Shown: in pieces, positions 38,840-48,341 of the stretch
How positions within the stretch are numbered: the stretch's first letter is position 1
Layout of the letters: the number at the start of each line of letters is the position of its first letter
Notes under the pieces: model-generated
Told to the model about the DNA's origin: nothing
Seen by the model: the letters and a program-made list of their open reading frames with translations, nothing else
Database searches by the model: none
Made by a program: the position numbers and the translations under genes
Source: Mycobacterium sp. ELW1
Lineage (GTDB): Bacteria; Actinomycetota; Actinomycetes; Mycobacteriales; Mycobacteriaceae
DNA: 64,000 bases
Direction: 5' to 3'
NCBI RefSeq assembly: GCF_008329905.1
Contig: NZ_CP032155.1
Span: forward strand, 3,844,001 to 3,908,000

Positions 38840-38943
38840 TTCACTACTCCATTTTCGGAATTCGGCGAATTGATTGCGTGCGCGTCGATTTCGTCTGCCA
38901 TGATCGAGGCCAAATACCTACGACTTGTCGGGGGTCCGTAGTC

Positions 38944-39720
38944 ATGTATCTGAGTGCAGAACGGTTGGCCTTGGCCAATCAGGCCGTGCGCGACACATTC
39001 GCGAATTCGAGCATTGCCTGGCAGACAATCCCGCACTGGGACACCGGCGATCCCGGCCAGTTGTTTGTCTCGGACGGCATTCTTTCGCCGCCGGGTGTCG
39101 TGCCGCTGGACTTCAAGGATTCGAAATTCGTCGTAACCCTCGCGCAAGCCAACGCGCCCACTCCTGACGCCCTGCTGACCGCAGTGATGGCGGCCGCAAC
39201 AGATTTGGCGAAGCAGGTCGATGGGGATGTCATCCCAAAGCTCTACGGCAAGGCGACTGCAACGCCACCCTTGACAGGCAGCATCAATCCCAAAGATCTC
39301 CAACCACCCCTACTCGAAGCGCGGATCAATGTGGAGAACGCTGGCTATCGAGCGCCGTCGTGTCTGATCACCAACTCGCCGGGACTGCTGAAGCTCAACG
39401 AGTTCATCAGTGGCTACGTCAACATCGTCGAGCAGCTCATGCAGGTGGCGAACGTCAATGCCTTGCACCGAGCCAGTGACGTCGACCCGCCCGATCCGAA
39501 GACGCGATTAATTCTCATCGGCCGCAGGCGGCGAATCCCCCAGGGGGCGGCCACGGAGGCCTCGCCCGGCGAGGAGCCGGTGGACCTGGCGGTCAGCCTG
39601 ATGCCCAGTGTGGAGGTGGCCGGTGAGACCGTCAACGGCGCAATCGAGCTGCACGCCCGGATCCGATACGCGTTGAGAGTCACAGATGTTGCGGGTGTCG
39701 CCAGTATCAAGCACGCGTAG
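38944..39720 (+). CDS. Unknown protein; possible HK97-fold encapsulin-like shell subunit
   Basis: The 258-residue protein has no motif I can assign with certainty. Its length and order of elements resemble encapsulins: an N-terminal helix (AERLALANQAVRDTF), a beta segment ending LDFKDSKFVVTLAQAN, a spine-type helix (DALLTAVMAAATDLAKQ, residues 76-92), a segment APSCLITNSPGLLKL ... GYVNIVEQLMQ (137-167) like the APYALVLGPELY...GYPVLEHL region of encapsulins, and a last strand pair VDLAVSLM ... ELHARIRYALRVTDVAGVASI (213-255) like the DLVVGQD...SFALRV end. This is my reading of pattern, not a search result. ATG 38944 with GGGGG upstream is preferred. It heads an operon of isoprenoid-type enzymes and overlaps the synthase gene. 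Confidence 0.4.
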   Translation: MYLSAERLALANQAVRDTFANSSIAWQTIPHWDTGDPGQLFVSDGILSPPGVVPLDFKDSKFVVTLAQANAPTPDALLTAVMAAATDLAKQVDGDVIPKLYGKATATPPLTGSINPKDLQPPLLEARINVENAGYRAPSCLITNSPGLLKLNEFISGYVNIVEQLMQVANVNALHRASDVDPPDPKTRLILIGRRRRIPQGAATEASPGEEPVDLAVSLMPSVEVAGETVNGAIELHARIRYALRVTDVAGVASIKHA

Positions 39721-40891
39721 CCGACTCCACGAGGGTGGTCATCCACCGCTGTGCAGCCCGCTCGACGACTACCTCGCGCTCTGCAAAGAGGCCTGTGACG
39801 GTGAGATCGCGCGGCTGTACGGTCCCGGTGAGCGTGACAAAGGTGGCCTCTACGACCTGATCCTCGACTATCCGCTGCGGGGCGGCAAGGCGCTTCGGCC
39901 GGCACTGAGCATCGCGGCGTGCCTTGGGCTCGGCGGCCATCTCGAGGCAGTGTTACCCACGGCGGCCACCCTGGAGCTGTACCACAACGCGTTCTTGATC
40001 CACGATGACATCGAGGACGAATCCTGGTGGCGGCGAGGCAAACCCACGCTGCACATCGACCACGGTGTCCCGATCGCCATCAACGTCGGCGACGCCATGC
40101 TCTCGCTCTCACTGCAACCGCTACTCGACAATGTCGAACGAATGGGACTCGGGCCGGCACTGCGTATTCTGCGAGCGGTCGCAAAAATGACCCGCCTGAC
40201 TGTCGACGGCCAGGCGCTGGAACTGGACTGGGTGCGCTCGAACAGCTGGCGGCTCAACGACGCCGACTACCTGAAAATGGTGGAACTGAAAACCAGTTGG
40301 TACACGTTCATCACGCCGTTGCAGGCCGGAGCGATCGCTGCGGGGGTAGACCCCGAGCTCATGGAGCCGCTGGAGTCCTTCGGTCGGCATCTCGGCGCGG
40401 CCTTCCAGATCACCGACGACCTGCTCAATCTGCGCGGCGACCCGCAGGAGTACGGCAAGGAGATCGGCGGGGACCTGTGGGAGGGCAAGCGAACCCTGAT
40501 GCTTCTGTACACCTTGCGCCATGCTGAGCCGAAGGATCAGGATCGCGCCATAGCGATCCTGGCCAAGCGCCGCCCGAGTCCTGACGGTGAGGAGCTGACC
40601 GACCTGCTCGATCGGCTGGCAGCACAAGGCGACCTGTCGCACTCGGGGCGCGCCGAACTCGTGGCCCGTCTGCAGAGGTACCAGCCGTCGGAGTGCAAGA
40701 GCATCAGCGAAATTCACTGGTTGTTCGAATTGATGCGCGACGTCGGATCCCTGAGGTATGCGCGTGATGTCGCCGCAGCACATGCGGAGAAGGCCGCCGC
40801 GGTGCTGGCAACCCTCGATTGGTTCCCGCACAGCCGCCACCGGGACGTATTAGCCGATCTTGTCGACTACGTGCATGGGCGGACGCGATGA
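39686..40891 (+). CDS. Polyprenyl diphosphate synthase
   Basis: The 401-residue protein is a trans-isoprenyl diphosphate synthase: first Asp-rich motif DDIEDESWWRRGKP (Asp107-Asp111), GVPIAINVGDAML, and second motif ITDDLLNL (Asp244-Asp245). It would condense isopentenyl diphosphate with an allylic primer, probably to a C15-C25 product; the chain length cannot be read with certainty. It is ~80-100 residues longer than usual at the C-terminus (after WEGKRTLMLLYTL), with a helical extension ending in LADLVDYVHGRTR. The start ATG 39686 overlaps the previous gene by 35 bases; a GTG at 39695 is possible. It overlaps the next gene by four bases. Confidence 0.92.
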   Translation: MLRVSPVSSTRSRLHEGGHPPLCSPLDDYLALCKEACDGEIARLYGPGERDKGGLYDLILDYPLRGGKALRPALSIAACLGLGGHLEAVLPTAATLELYHNAFLIHDDIEDESWWRRGKPTLHIDHGVPIAINVGDAMLSLSLQPLLDNVERMGLGPALRILRAVAKMTRLTVDGQALELDWVRSNSWRLNDADYLKMVELKTSWYTFITPLQAGAIAAGVDPELMEPLESFGRHLGAAFQITDDLLNLRGDPQEYGKEIGGDLWEGKRTLMLLYTLRHAEPKDQDRAIAILAKRRPSPDGEELTDLLDRLAAQGDLSHSGRAELVARLQRYQPSECKSISEIHWLFELMRDVGSLRYARDVAAAHAEKAAAVLATLDWFPHSRHRDVLADLVDYVHGRTR

Positions 40892-41346
40892 CACCCGAAG
40901 AGATGGCCGGCATGCTTGCGGAACTCGAGAGAGTCCGTGAGCTCACCCTGGATCTCATCGAGCGGGAGACACCACATCTGCACCCGCCGCCACCAGACGA
41001 CGGCGACGGGACGGAACGGGCTGTGTTCGACCTGCTGATGAGAGCGCGCCGCGCTGTACTCGGCAACCCAGCAGCCGCTCGCAGGTTGCATGACCTTCTC
41101 ATTGCGGAGGGCCGCCGCTACGCCGGTACCCCTCGCGGAGCGCGATTGCGCGATGGACTGGCCGCGTCCGAATCGGTGGAGAACCTCCGCCGGGTGTGGG
41201 AGATGGTGAGCCTCAACGCTCTCGGCGGCCCCGCTTCGCCAAGCGGAACCCCGGACGCGTGGGCTGATCTGCTGGTCGACGCCCTCGCCGGGCAGGGCCT
41301 CGACGACACCATCCTGGCGCGGCTGCGGCCCGAGGGGTTCACATGA
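40888..41346 (+). CDS. Unknown helical protein in isoprenoid operon
   Basis: The 152-residue protein starts with ATG in an ATGA overlap with the synthase gene. It looks mostly helical, with a charged first helix (EEMAGMLAELERVRELTLDLIERE), a Pro-rich linker (HLHPPPPDDG) and a helical second half ending ARLRPEGFT. It has no signal peptide or membrane helix. I do not recognise the family. Its position suggests a structural or adaptor role for the neighbouring enzymes. Confidence 0.75.
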   Translation: MTPEEMAGMLAELERVRELTLDLIERETPHLHPPPPDDGDGTERAVFDLLMRARRAVLGNPAAARRLHDLLIAEGRRYAGTPRGARLRDGLAASESVENLRRVWEMVSLNALGGPASPSGTPDAWADLLVDALAGQGLDDTILARLRPEGFT

Positions 41347-41612
41347 CTCTGACTGATCCTCGTGACGCGCTTGCCGACAGGAGCGATTTCATCGGCTACC
41401 TGGTCGGTCTCACCGCACTGGCCGACGTGGTTCGCGCTCTGGCCTCCGACACCGACCGCCGCACCGCGCCGGTACGGGACTGCGACGACTTCGGATATGC
41501 CCTGCTCGGGCTGGCCAGCATAGGTTCGGCCATAGAGCGGATGGCCAAATGCGCTGTTCAACAGACGGATACGAATGCGACCTCGATCGCCGCCACAAGG
41601 TTTCTCCGATGA
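41343..41612 (+). CDS. Small unknown protein in isoprenoid operon
   Basis: The 89-residue protein overlaps both neighbours by four bases (ATGA). It is predicted helical, with two Ala/Leu/Gly-rich stretches (YLVGLTALADVVRALA and YALLGLASIGSAIERMAK) that are amphipathic rather than clear membrane helices, separated by a charged loop. I do not recognise the family. The tight coupling argues it is a real gene. Confidence 0.7.
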   Translation: MTLTDPRDALADRSDFIGYLVGLTALADVVRALASDTDRRTAPVRDCDDFGYALLGLASIGSAIERMAKCAVQQTDTNATSIAATRFLR

Positions 41613-42631
41613 GCGCCGTGCTCGCGCGCAGCGACTTTTTGCGAACTCCGATCTTGGCCCGCGCACGACCTGCGTGCTTCAAGGAGTGGCATCACTTCGT
41701 GATCCATGGTCACGGCGTGCGAGTGTTGATCAACTTCAGCCTCAACAACGAAGTCTTCGGGGCCGACGAGGTGCGGCCGGCACCCCGCGTCATCGTCATC
41801 GCACACGACGAGAACTGGACCGGCGCCATCGAGCGGTTCGACGGGCATGCGATCGAGGTATCGCCAGATCTGGGCGACCTGGCGATCGGCGGCAACCGGA
41901 TGACGGTCCAGGCCGACGGCTACCGCGTGTCAATAGATCTGCCTGAGAACGATATTCGGGGCGAACTGCATTTCGCTGCGACCAGCCAGCCGTTTGTGGT
42001 TCGCAACGAACCTGCGGGTGACGGCCGGATCAGCTGGCTGTTCGTGCCACGACTGCGCGCGACGGGGTGGCTGCACATCGGTGGCCGACATCACCGATTC
42101 GCCGACGATCTCGCCTATCACGACCACAACTGGGGCCGATTCCGGTGGGGCGACGATTTCGGCTGGACCTGGGGAACCATCTTGCCCACCGCCCCCGAAG
42201 ACCCGTGGTCGATGGTGTTCGTCGAGATAACTGACCGCACCTGGCTGCGGTCGGTATCGCGATCGCTCTACGTCTGGCGCCACGACGAACCCGCCGCGAT
42301 ATTCCGACACGCGGCCGTCCAGACCCACTCAAATGGCAGACTCAGCCGCCCCGCGGACTGCACCCTTCCCCCTCCGATGCGGCTGCTTCTCGACGGCGAA
42401 GTACCGGGTGTGCCGGAGCGGGTAGAGATCACCGCGGCACGAGCAGGCGATTCTGTGCATGCCGAGTTCCATTCGCGGTCCTACGCTCGCCTGGCGCAAC
42501 CGAGCGAAGTGCGCCTGGACCGATCGACCGTGCTGTGCGAAACCGACGGCAAGGTTCGGGTGAACGGCACGATCAATGGCGAGGACTTCGCCTTCGTCGG
42601 TACCGGAGTATTCGAGTTCCTCTATGGCTGA
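41609..42631 (+). CDS. CrtC-like lipocalin-fold hydratase/cyclase
   Basis: The 340-residue protein resembles the CrtC/AttH lipocalin-like family. The signature YHDHNWGRFRWGDDFGWTWG (residues 170-189) matches the catalytic strand region of carotenoid 1,2-hydratases, and an N-terminal EWHHFVIHGHGVRVLINFSL segment follows the family pattern. Family members hydrate carotenoid double bonds or promote cyclisation of lipophilic substrates. In an operon with a polyprenyl synthase and an FAD oxidoreductase, an isoprenoid substrate is likely, but it is not proven. ATG 41609 forms an ATGA overlap with the previous gene. Confidence 0.8.
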   Translation: MSAVLARSDFLRTPILARARPACFKEWHHFVIHGHGVRVLINFSLNNEVFGADEVRPAPRVIVIAHDENWTGAIERFDGHAIEVSPDLGDLAIGGNRMTVQADGYRVSIDLPENDIRGELHFAATSQPFVVRNEPAGDGRISWLFVPRLRATGWLHIGGRHHRFADDLAYHDHNWGRFRWGDDFGWTWGTILPTAPEDPWSMVFVEITDRTWLRSVSRSLYVWRHDEPAAIFRHAAVQTHSNGRLSRPADCTLPPPMRLLLDGEVPGVPERVEITAARAGDSVHAEFHSRSYARLAQPSEVRLDRSTVLCETDGKVRVNGTINGEDFAFVGTGVFEFLYG

Positions 42632-43031
42632 ACAGGTGTCGTCGCTCTTCCGACGGTCGGTGGACCATCTCGCGGACGATATGCCCGCCAGTTATCGGTT
42701 GCTGGTTGCCGAACTCGGCGGCCTGGTCGTTGAACTCGGCGTCGGCGACGACGTCTTCTCGGTCCACGCCACGGGTGAGCGCCTCCAGGTGTCGGACGGC
42801 CCTGCGGAGGCGGCCAGGGTCCGGGTCCGAACCTCGCGAACCGCCATTCTCGATCTGATCGACGCCAGAGTCGGTCTCGACGAGGCCGTGGAAGCCGGTG
42901 CGGTGTCGGTTTGCGGTTGCCTCGATGACGTTCAGCGCGCCCACGACACACTGCTGGCATACCTCCACGGCGCCGTTCGAGCGGCCTCGGTCCCCACGCT
43001 GCTGTCGGAGCTTCGGGCAGGCGTGCCATGA
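42624..43031 (+). CDS. SCP2-like lipid-binding protein
   Basis: The 135-residue protein resembles the sterol carrier protein 2 fold: a beta-rich middle (GGLVVELGVGDDVFSVHATGERLQV) followed by ARVRVRTSRTAILDLIDARVGLDEAVEAGAVSVCG, the typical helix-strand ending with a DAVRVRG-like element, and a last helix. Such domains bind hydrophobic molecules and may deliver an isoprenoid between enzymes. It overlaps the CrtC-like gene by eight bases and the next gene by four. The family call is from pattern and moderate in certainty. Confidence 0.6.
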   Translation: MAEQVSSLFRRSVDHLADDMPASYRLLVAELGGLVVELGVGDDVFSVHATGERLQVSDGPAEAARVRVRTSRTAILDLIDARVGLDEAVEAGAVSVCGCLDDVQRAHDTLLAYLHGAVRAASVPTLLSELRAGVP

Positions 43032-46000
43032 CCGACCACAGCATCACGACCCCGGCCTCCTGCAAGCGCCGGCCCTGCGTGGCAGTGCTCGGCGCCGGTA
43101 TCGCGGGGCTCACCGCTGCACACGAGCTCGCCGAACGCGGCTTCATCGTCACGGTGTACGAAGCCCAACAGGATGAACGCAACGGGTTGGGACCCCAACG
43201 CACGGGGACATACCCACCCGTCAAGCTCGGTGGCCTTGCCGCCTCTCAGTATTCGACGGTGGGCACGCGCGACGGGAGCCAAGCCGAACTGCGTGCATTC
43301 CCCGGACGACGGGGCCATCCGCCTGCACCGGGGCGTGCCGTCGCAGGCGAACACGGCTTTCGCTTCTTCCCGGCGTACTACCTACACATCTGGGACATGT
43401 TCCAGCGCATTCCGGTTTACCAGCATGTCCACCGCGCCGACGACACAGCTCACTGGACGCCGACCTCGCGCACCGTCTATGACAACGTCCGACGGGTGGT
43501 CACTCAGGGCGCCACAGCAGACGGTGCGCCATCGTTGGTGTTTCCCCGGGAACTCCCGCGCAGCCCCGCTGAATTCCTCGGCGTCCTGAGTCAATTGACG
43601 ACTCTGGGGTTCGCCCCCAGCGACATCGCCACCTATGAGAGCAGGCTGCTCCGCTATCTCGTCACGAGCCCACTGCGCCGCGCGGAAGAACTGCAGAACG
43701 TATCGGCATACGACTTCTTTGTCGGATACGACCCCCAAACCGGAACCGCCAAATACTCCTACACCCCGCAGTGCGACAAGCTGTTACGCCAAATGCCAAG
43801 GGTTTTGGTCGCGCTCGACTCACGCTGGGGAGACGCGCGCACGAACCTCAGCACGAATCTGCAGCTGTACCTGAGCATGGACCGCCGCGACAACAAGGCC
43901 GACGGTGTGCTCAACGGTCCCACCACCGAGTCGTGGTTCGATCACTGGTATCACCACCTGGTCGCTCTCGGCGTCCGCTTCGCCCGTAAGGCGGCAACGC
44001 GCATCGACCCGCCCACCGTCGATTCGACGAAGCCGCCCCACCTGCGTCCCCGTGCACAGATCACGTTCGCCGACGGGTCGCGCGTCACCGCGGATTATGC
44101 CGTCGTCGCCGTCGACGCCCCGGCTGCCGAGCACCTCGCCACCGCGCTGCACGCCGCGGGCACGGGCGGTACCGCGGCCAAGCTCGACGGTTTCACGACC
44201 ATCGCTCCCCCACCCGACGGCCCCCTGCAGCCCGGCGCGACCCGACCCACGCGGCGGCGCAACCCTTACTCGATGGACGAGCTGGGTCGAGTGCCATGGG
44301 ATCGGTTCCAGACACTGGGCGGTATCCAGTTCTACTTCGATACCGAGTTCCAGCTGGTTCGAGGTCACATGCTCTACGTCGGCAGCGAATGGGGGCTGTC
44401 GTCGGTCAACCAGACCGGATTGTGGGAGAACCGCCCGATTCTGGATCGCGACGGCCACGTTTCGGTGCTGTCGGTCGATATCGGCGATTTCAATACGCCG
44501 TCGTCGCACGTGGTGAACGAGTTCGGCCTGGGCAAAGCGGCACGCGACTGCACTCCTGACGAGATCGCCGCAGAAGTCTGGCGCCAGATCACCTCCGCAC
44601 TGGCCAGTAACTCCGGGTCAGGCGGCCAAGGGGTGGTTCCCATGCCGATGTGGTACGCGCTCGATCGCGGTCTCGTCATGGCCGCGGGACCCGGTCAGGG
44701 GCAGGGCCGGGTGATCCGTAACGACACCCCGTATCTGGTCCCCATCGTCGGTGATTGGGACAACCGGCCGAGCGCTGAGCCGTGGAACCCGCACGGAACA
44801 TCGTGGAGTTACGTACCGCCCGAGGATGTTTGGCTCGACAACCTCGAACAGCACAACGTCTGGCAAGCGCGCCACGGTGGCTATCAAGTGCACAACAATT
44901 CCGTCGTCTTCGCAGGCACGTGGAACAAGACGTTCACTCGGTTGACATCGATGGAAGCGGCGTGCGAGTCGGGTCGCCATGCTGTCAATGCCATTCTCGA
45001 CCACTACATCTGGGTCGAAACGGGCGGTGCCGATCGTCGCGAGAAGAGCCCGGCTCTCGATTGGGTGTTTCCCTACGGCTTCCTCGATCAGAGTCTGTCG
45101 AGCCCGATTCGGATGCCGACACCCGCCGGTGACTACTGTTACGTGTTCGACATCGAGAACCGTGAACCGGCCGACACCCGCGCCCTTCGCAATCTCGACT
45201 CAGACTTCTGCGAGCAGTCGCTGCCGCATCCGTTGGACACGCCGATCCTTCCGCTCGGCAGCCCTACCGCCGTTCCCACCGCACCTGCAGGAGGTTTTGG
45301 AATGTTCACTCCGTCACCGGACTACATGCAACAGCTGTTCGCCTATCTCCAAGCAGGACAACAGCTTCTGCAGCAGTGGGCTACCTTGGCGGGAAGCCCG
45401 CCACCGCCGGCCAATCCGTTTGTGACGCCCACCGCCACGGCGGGTGGACAGTCCCCACCGTTCATGGCACAGCCCATTCCTCCCGCGCCGGCTGACTATG
45501 CGCAGCAGCTTTTCGGTTATCTTCAGGCTTGGCGTCAGTATCTTGAGCAAGCCGGCGCGGCACCATCGCCACCGCAGACACCGACTCCAGCGCCCTCGGC
45601 CGTGCCGACGCCGTTGTTCGGCGGGCAGCTGTTTGCGCCTACCCCTCATCACGTCCATGGCCACGGACAGGACATCGGCAACGAGCCGGAGAACGGCGCC
45701 GGCAGTAAGAGCAATCTGCTCAGTGGCGATGGCAAAGGGTCGAATTCGACATTTCCACCGGAGCTCCGGATGGCACCCACCGCCACCAACACCCAGGCAC
45801 CCGACTCCGATCAACAGATTGGACGCCAGCAGCAGCAGATCCTCATCCGGCCCGGCAACTTCAATGTCCACCAGATCGACGGCGTGGGACAGCAGATCCT
45901 CGGGCTGAACCCGACCACGTCATCCCTCCGGGCCACATCCACCAGCGAGCAGTCGGACATCGCCAGTCCTGTTGCCGCGTCGGCATTCACCAGTGCGATG

Positions 46001-46084
46001 AATCGGGTGGATCCGGCGTCCGTGCAACCGATCAACGCGAAATCGCTGTTCTCTCAAGCAGACCTCGAAACACCATCCGGCTAA
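43028..46084 (+). CDS. FAD-dependent isoprenoid oxidoreductase with long repeat tail
   Basis: The 1018-residue protein has an FAD-binding Rossmann motif GAGIAG (residues 22-27) and the GEHGFRFFPAYYLHIWDMF block of phytoene-desaturase/HpnE-like amine oxidases. Its catalytic part extends to about residue 720. The remaining ~300 residues are Pro/Ala/Gln/Thr-rich and contain two copies, about 58 residues apart, of an amphipathic helix: DYMQQLFAYLQAGQQLLQQW (from about residue 765) and DYAQQLFGYLQAWRQYLEQA (from about 823). The tail looks disordered between them and ends LFSQADLETPSG. It would oxidise or desaturate a polyprenyl substrate, while the tail could tether the enzyme to a partner or shell. 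It starts in an ATGA overlap and ends the operon. Confidence 0.85.
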   Translation: MTDHSITTPASCKRRPCVAVLGAGIAGLTAAHELAERGFIVTVYEAQQDERNGLGPQRTGTYPPVKLGGLAASQYSTVGTRDGSQAELRAFPGRRGHPPAPGRAVAGEHGFRFFPAYYLHIWDMFQRIPVYQHVHRADDTAHWTPTSRTVYDNVRRVVTQGATADGAPSLVFPRELPRSPAEFLGVLSQLTTLGFAPSDIATYESRLLRYLVTSPLRRAEELQNVSAYDFFVGYDPQTGTAKYSYTPQCDKLLRQMPRVLVALDSRWGDARTNLSTNLQLYLSMDRRDNKADGVLNGPTTESWFDHWYHHLVALGVRFARKAATRIDPPTVDSTKPPHLRPRAQITFADGSRVTADYAVVAVDAPAAEHLATALHAAGTGGTAAKLDGFTTIAPPPDGPLQPGATRPTRRRNPYSMDELGRVPWDRFQTLGGIQFYFDTEFQLVRGHMLYVGSEWGLSSVNQTGLWENRPILDRDGHVSVLSVDIGDFNTPSSHVVNEFGLGKAARDCTPDEIAAEVWRQITSALASNSGSGGQGVVPMPMWYALDRGLVMAAGPGQGQGRVIRNDTPYLVPIVGDWDNRPSAEPWNPHGTSWSYVPPEDVWLDNLEQHNVWQARHGGYQVHNNSVVFAGTWNKTFTRLTSMEAACESGRHAVNAILDHYIWVETGGADRREKSPALDWVFPYGFLDQSLSSPIRMPTPAGDYCYVFDIENREPADTRALRNLDSDFCEQSLPHPLDTPILPLGSPTAVPTAPAGGFGMFTPSPDYMQQLFAYLQAGQQLLQQWATLAGSPPPPANPFVTPTATAGGQSPPFMAQPIPPAPADYAQQLFGYLQAWRQYLEQAGAAPSPPQTPTPAPSAVPTPLFGGQLFAPTPHHVHGHGQDIGNEPENGAGSKSNLLSGDGKGSNSTFPPELRMAPTATNTQAPDSDQQIGRQQQQILIRPGNFNVHQIDGVGQQILGLNPTTSSLRATSTSEQSDIASPVAASAFTSAMNRVDPASVQPINAKSLFSQADLETPSG

Positions 46085-46091
46085 GCGGTAT

Positions 46092-46556
46092 TCACTCCAT
46101 CAGCCCAGCAGCGACCGTCGCGCCGAGATTCCAGCACGCCTCCAGGTCATCCTTGGTCGGCTTGCCGGACACGATCACCGTCTCGGCGGCTCGCACCCAG
46201 CCCAACCCGGCGGTGATGCCGTCGATGGCGCGCTGCGCCCCCTCGGTGCCCTCGTTACCGTGCAGGTAGACACCGAACGGCCTGCCCCGTGTCGCATCCA
46301 GGATCTGGTAGTAGGACTGGTCGAAAGCGTGTTTGAGCGCGCCGCTGATGTAGCCGAGATTGGCGGGGCTGCCCAGCAGGTAGGCGTCCGCCTCCAGCAT
46401 GTCGACCGCCGACACAGTGAGTGCCGGACGCCGAATGACGTCCACGCCGTCGATCTCGGGGTCGGTCGCACCGGCGAGCACCGCCTCGAACAGCTCCTGG
46501 CAGTGCGGCGACGGCGTGTGATGCACGAGCAGTAGGCGTTTCATCTCCGACACCAT
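46092..46556 (-). CDS. Flavodoxin/NADPH-dependent FMN reductase family protein
   Basis: The 154-residue flavodoxin-fold protein has the phosphate-binding start LLLVHHTPSPHCQEL and SPANLGYISGALKHAFDQ, typical of WrbA/FMN-reductase relatives. It corresponds by position to Rv2771c. The ATG at 46556 has GGGAG three bases upstream and is preferred; an in-frame ATG at 46544 would give 150 residues. It is the first core gene right of the accessory island and lies convergent to the operon, seven bases from its stop. Confidence 0.85.
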   Translation of the reverse strand: MVSEMKRLLLVHHTPSPHCQELFEAVLAGATDPEIDGVDVIRRPALTVSAVDMLEADAYLLGSPANLGYISGALKHAFDQSYYQILDATRGRPFGVYLHGNEGTEGAQRAIDGITAGLGWVRAAETVIVSGKPTKDDLEACWNLGATVAAGLME

Positions 46557-46569
46557 GGGCTCCCAGCGC

Positions 46570-47048
46570 TCACGTCGCCGTGGGAGTCAGAACGATGACC
46601 GGGAACTGGCGCGTCGTCCTTGTCTCGTAGTCGGCGAAGTACGGATACATCTGCACCAGTCGTCGCCAGAGCTCGTCGCGCTCATCAGCGCCGGCTTCGG
46701 CGGCCTCGACGCGGACAGTCGCGCCCCTAACCTGCACGAGCGCAGAGGGATTGGCTTTCAGGTTCAGCCACCACACGGGGTCGGTGTCACTGCCGGAGTA
46801 CGCCGCCGCGATCACGAACCGGTCGCCGTCCTCGATGTAGATCAGTGGCACGGTTCGCGACTTGCCGGTCTTTCGTCCGGTCACGGTCAGCAGCATCGTC
46901 GGATATTTCGGGTTCTGGGCCTTGCCGCCACTCAGGCGGTACGCCGCGGAGTGCAGTCCGCTGATCACGCGGGTCACCGGTCGCATGGCCGGGCGCCGCA
47001 AGACGTTACTCACGGCGTTGAAGAGACGCGCACCCGGGGAATCAGTTG

Positions 47049-47052
<4 letters not shown>
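46570..47052 (-). CDS. Deazaflavin-dependent nitroreductase family protein (Ddn-like)
   Basis: The 160-residue split-barrel protein matches the Ddn/F420H2-dependent family: PTMLLTVTGRKTGKSRTVPLIYIEDGDRFVIAAAYSG, then PVWWLNLKANPSALVQVRG. These enzymes use F420H2 to reduce quinones or nitro compounds, often at the membrane. It starts at GTG 47052, overlapping the upstream membrane-protein gene by four bases, so it is part of the dapB transcript. The native substrate is unknown. Confidence 0.88.
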
Positions 47053-48250
<1,198 letters not shown>

Positions 48251-48341
48251 CTATCGAGGCGCAGTCCACCCTCACCTCAATGCACCAATCACCGTTCACC
48301 GCGGGTTGCTAGGACCTACCATTTCCCTGGGGAGGTCGGGG

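Noticed and set aside
38835..38848. AGTAGT-TC-ACTACT palindrome at the cyclase stop as a regulator site
   Set aside because: Too short and with a two-base centre; could be a weak terminator, with no further support.
33121..46091. Island as a prophage
   Set aside because: No integrase, terminase, portal, tail or lysis genes were seen, and the only capsid-like protein stands with metabolic enzymes.
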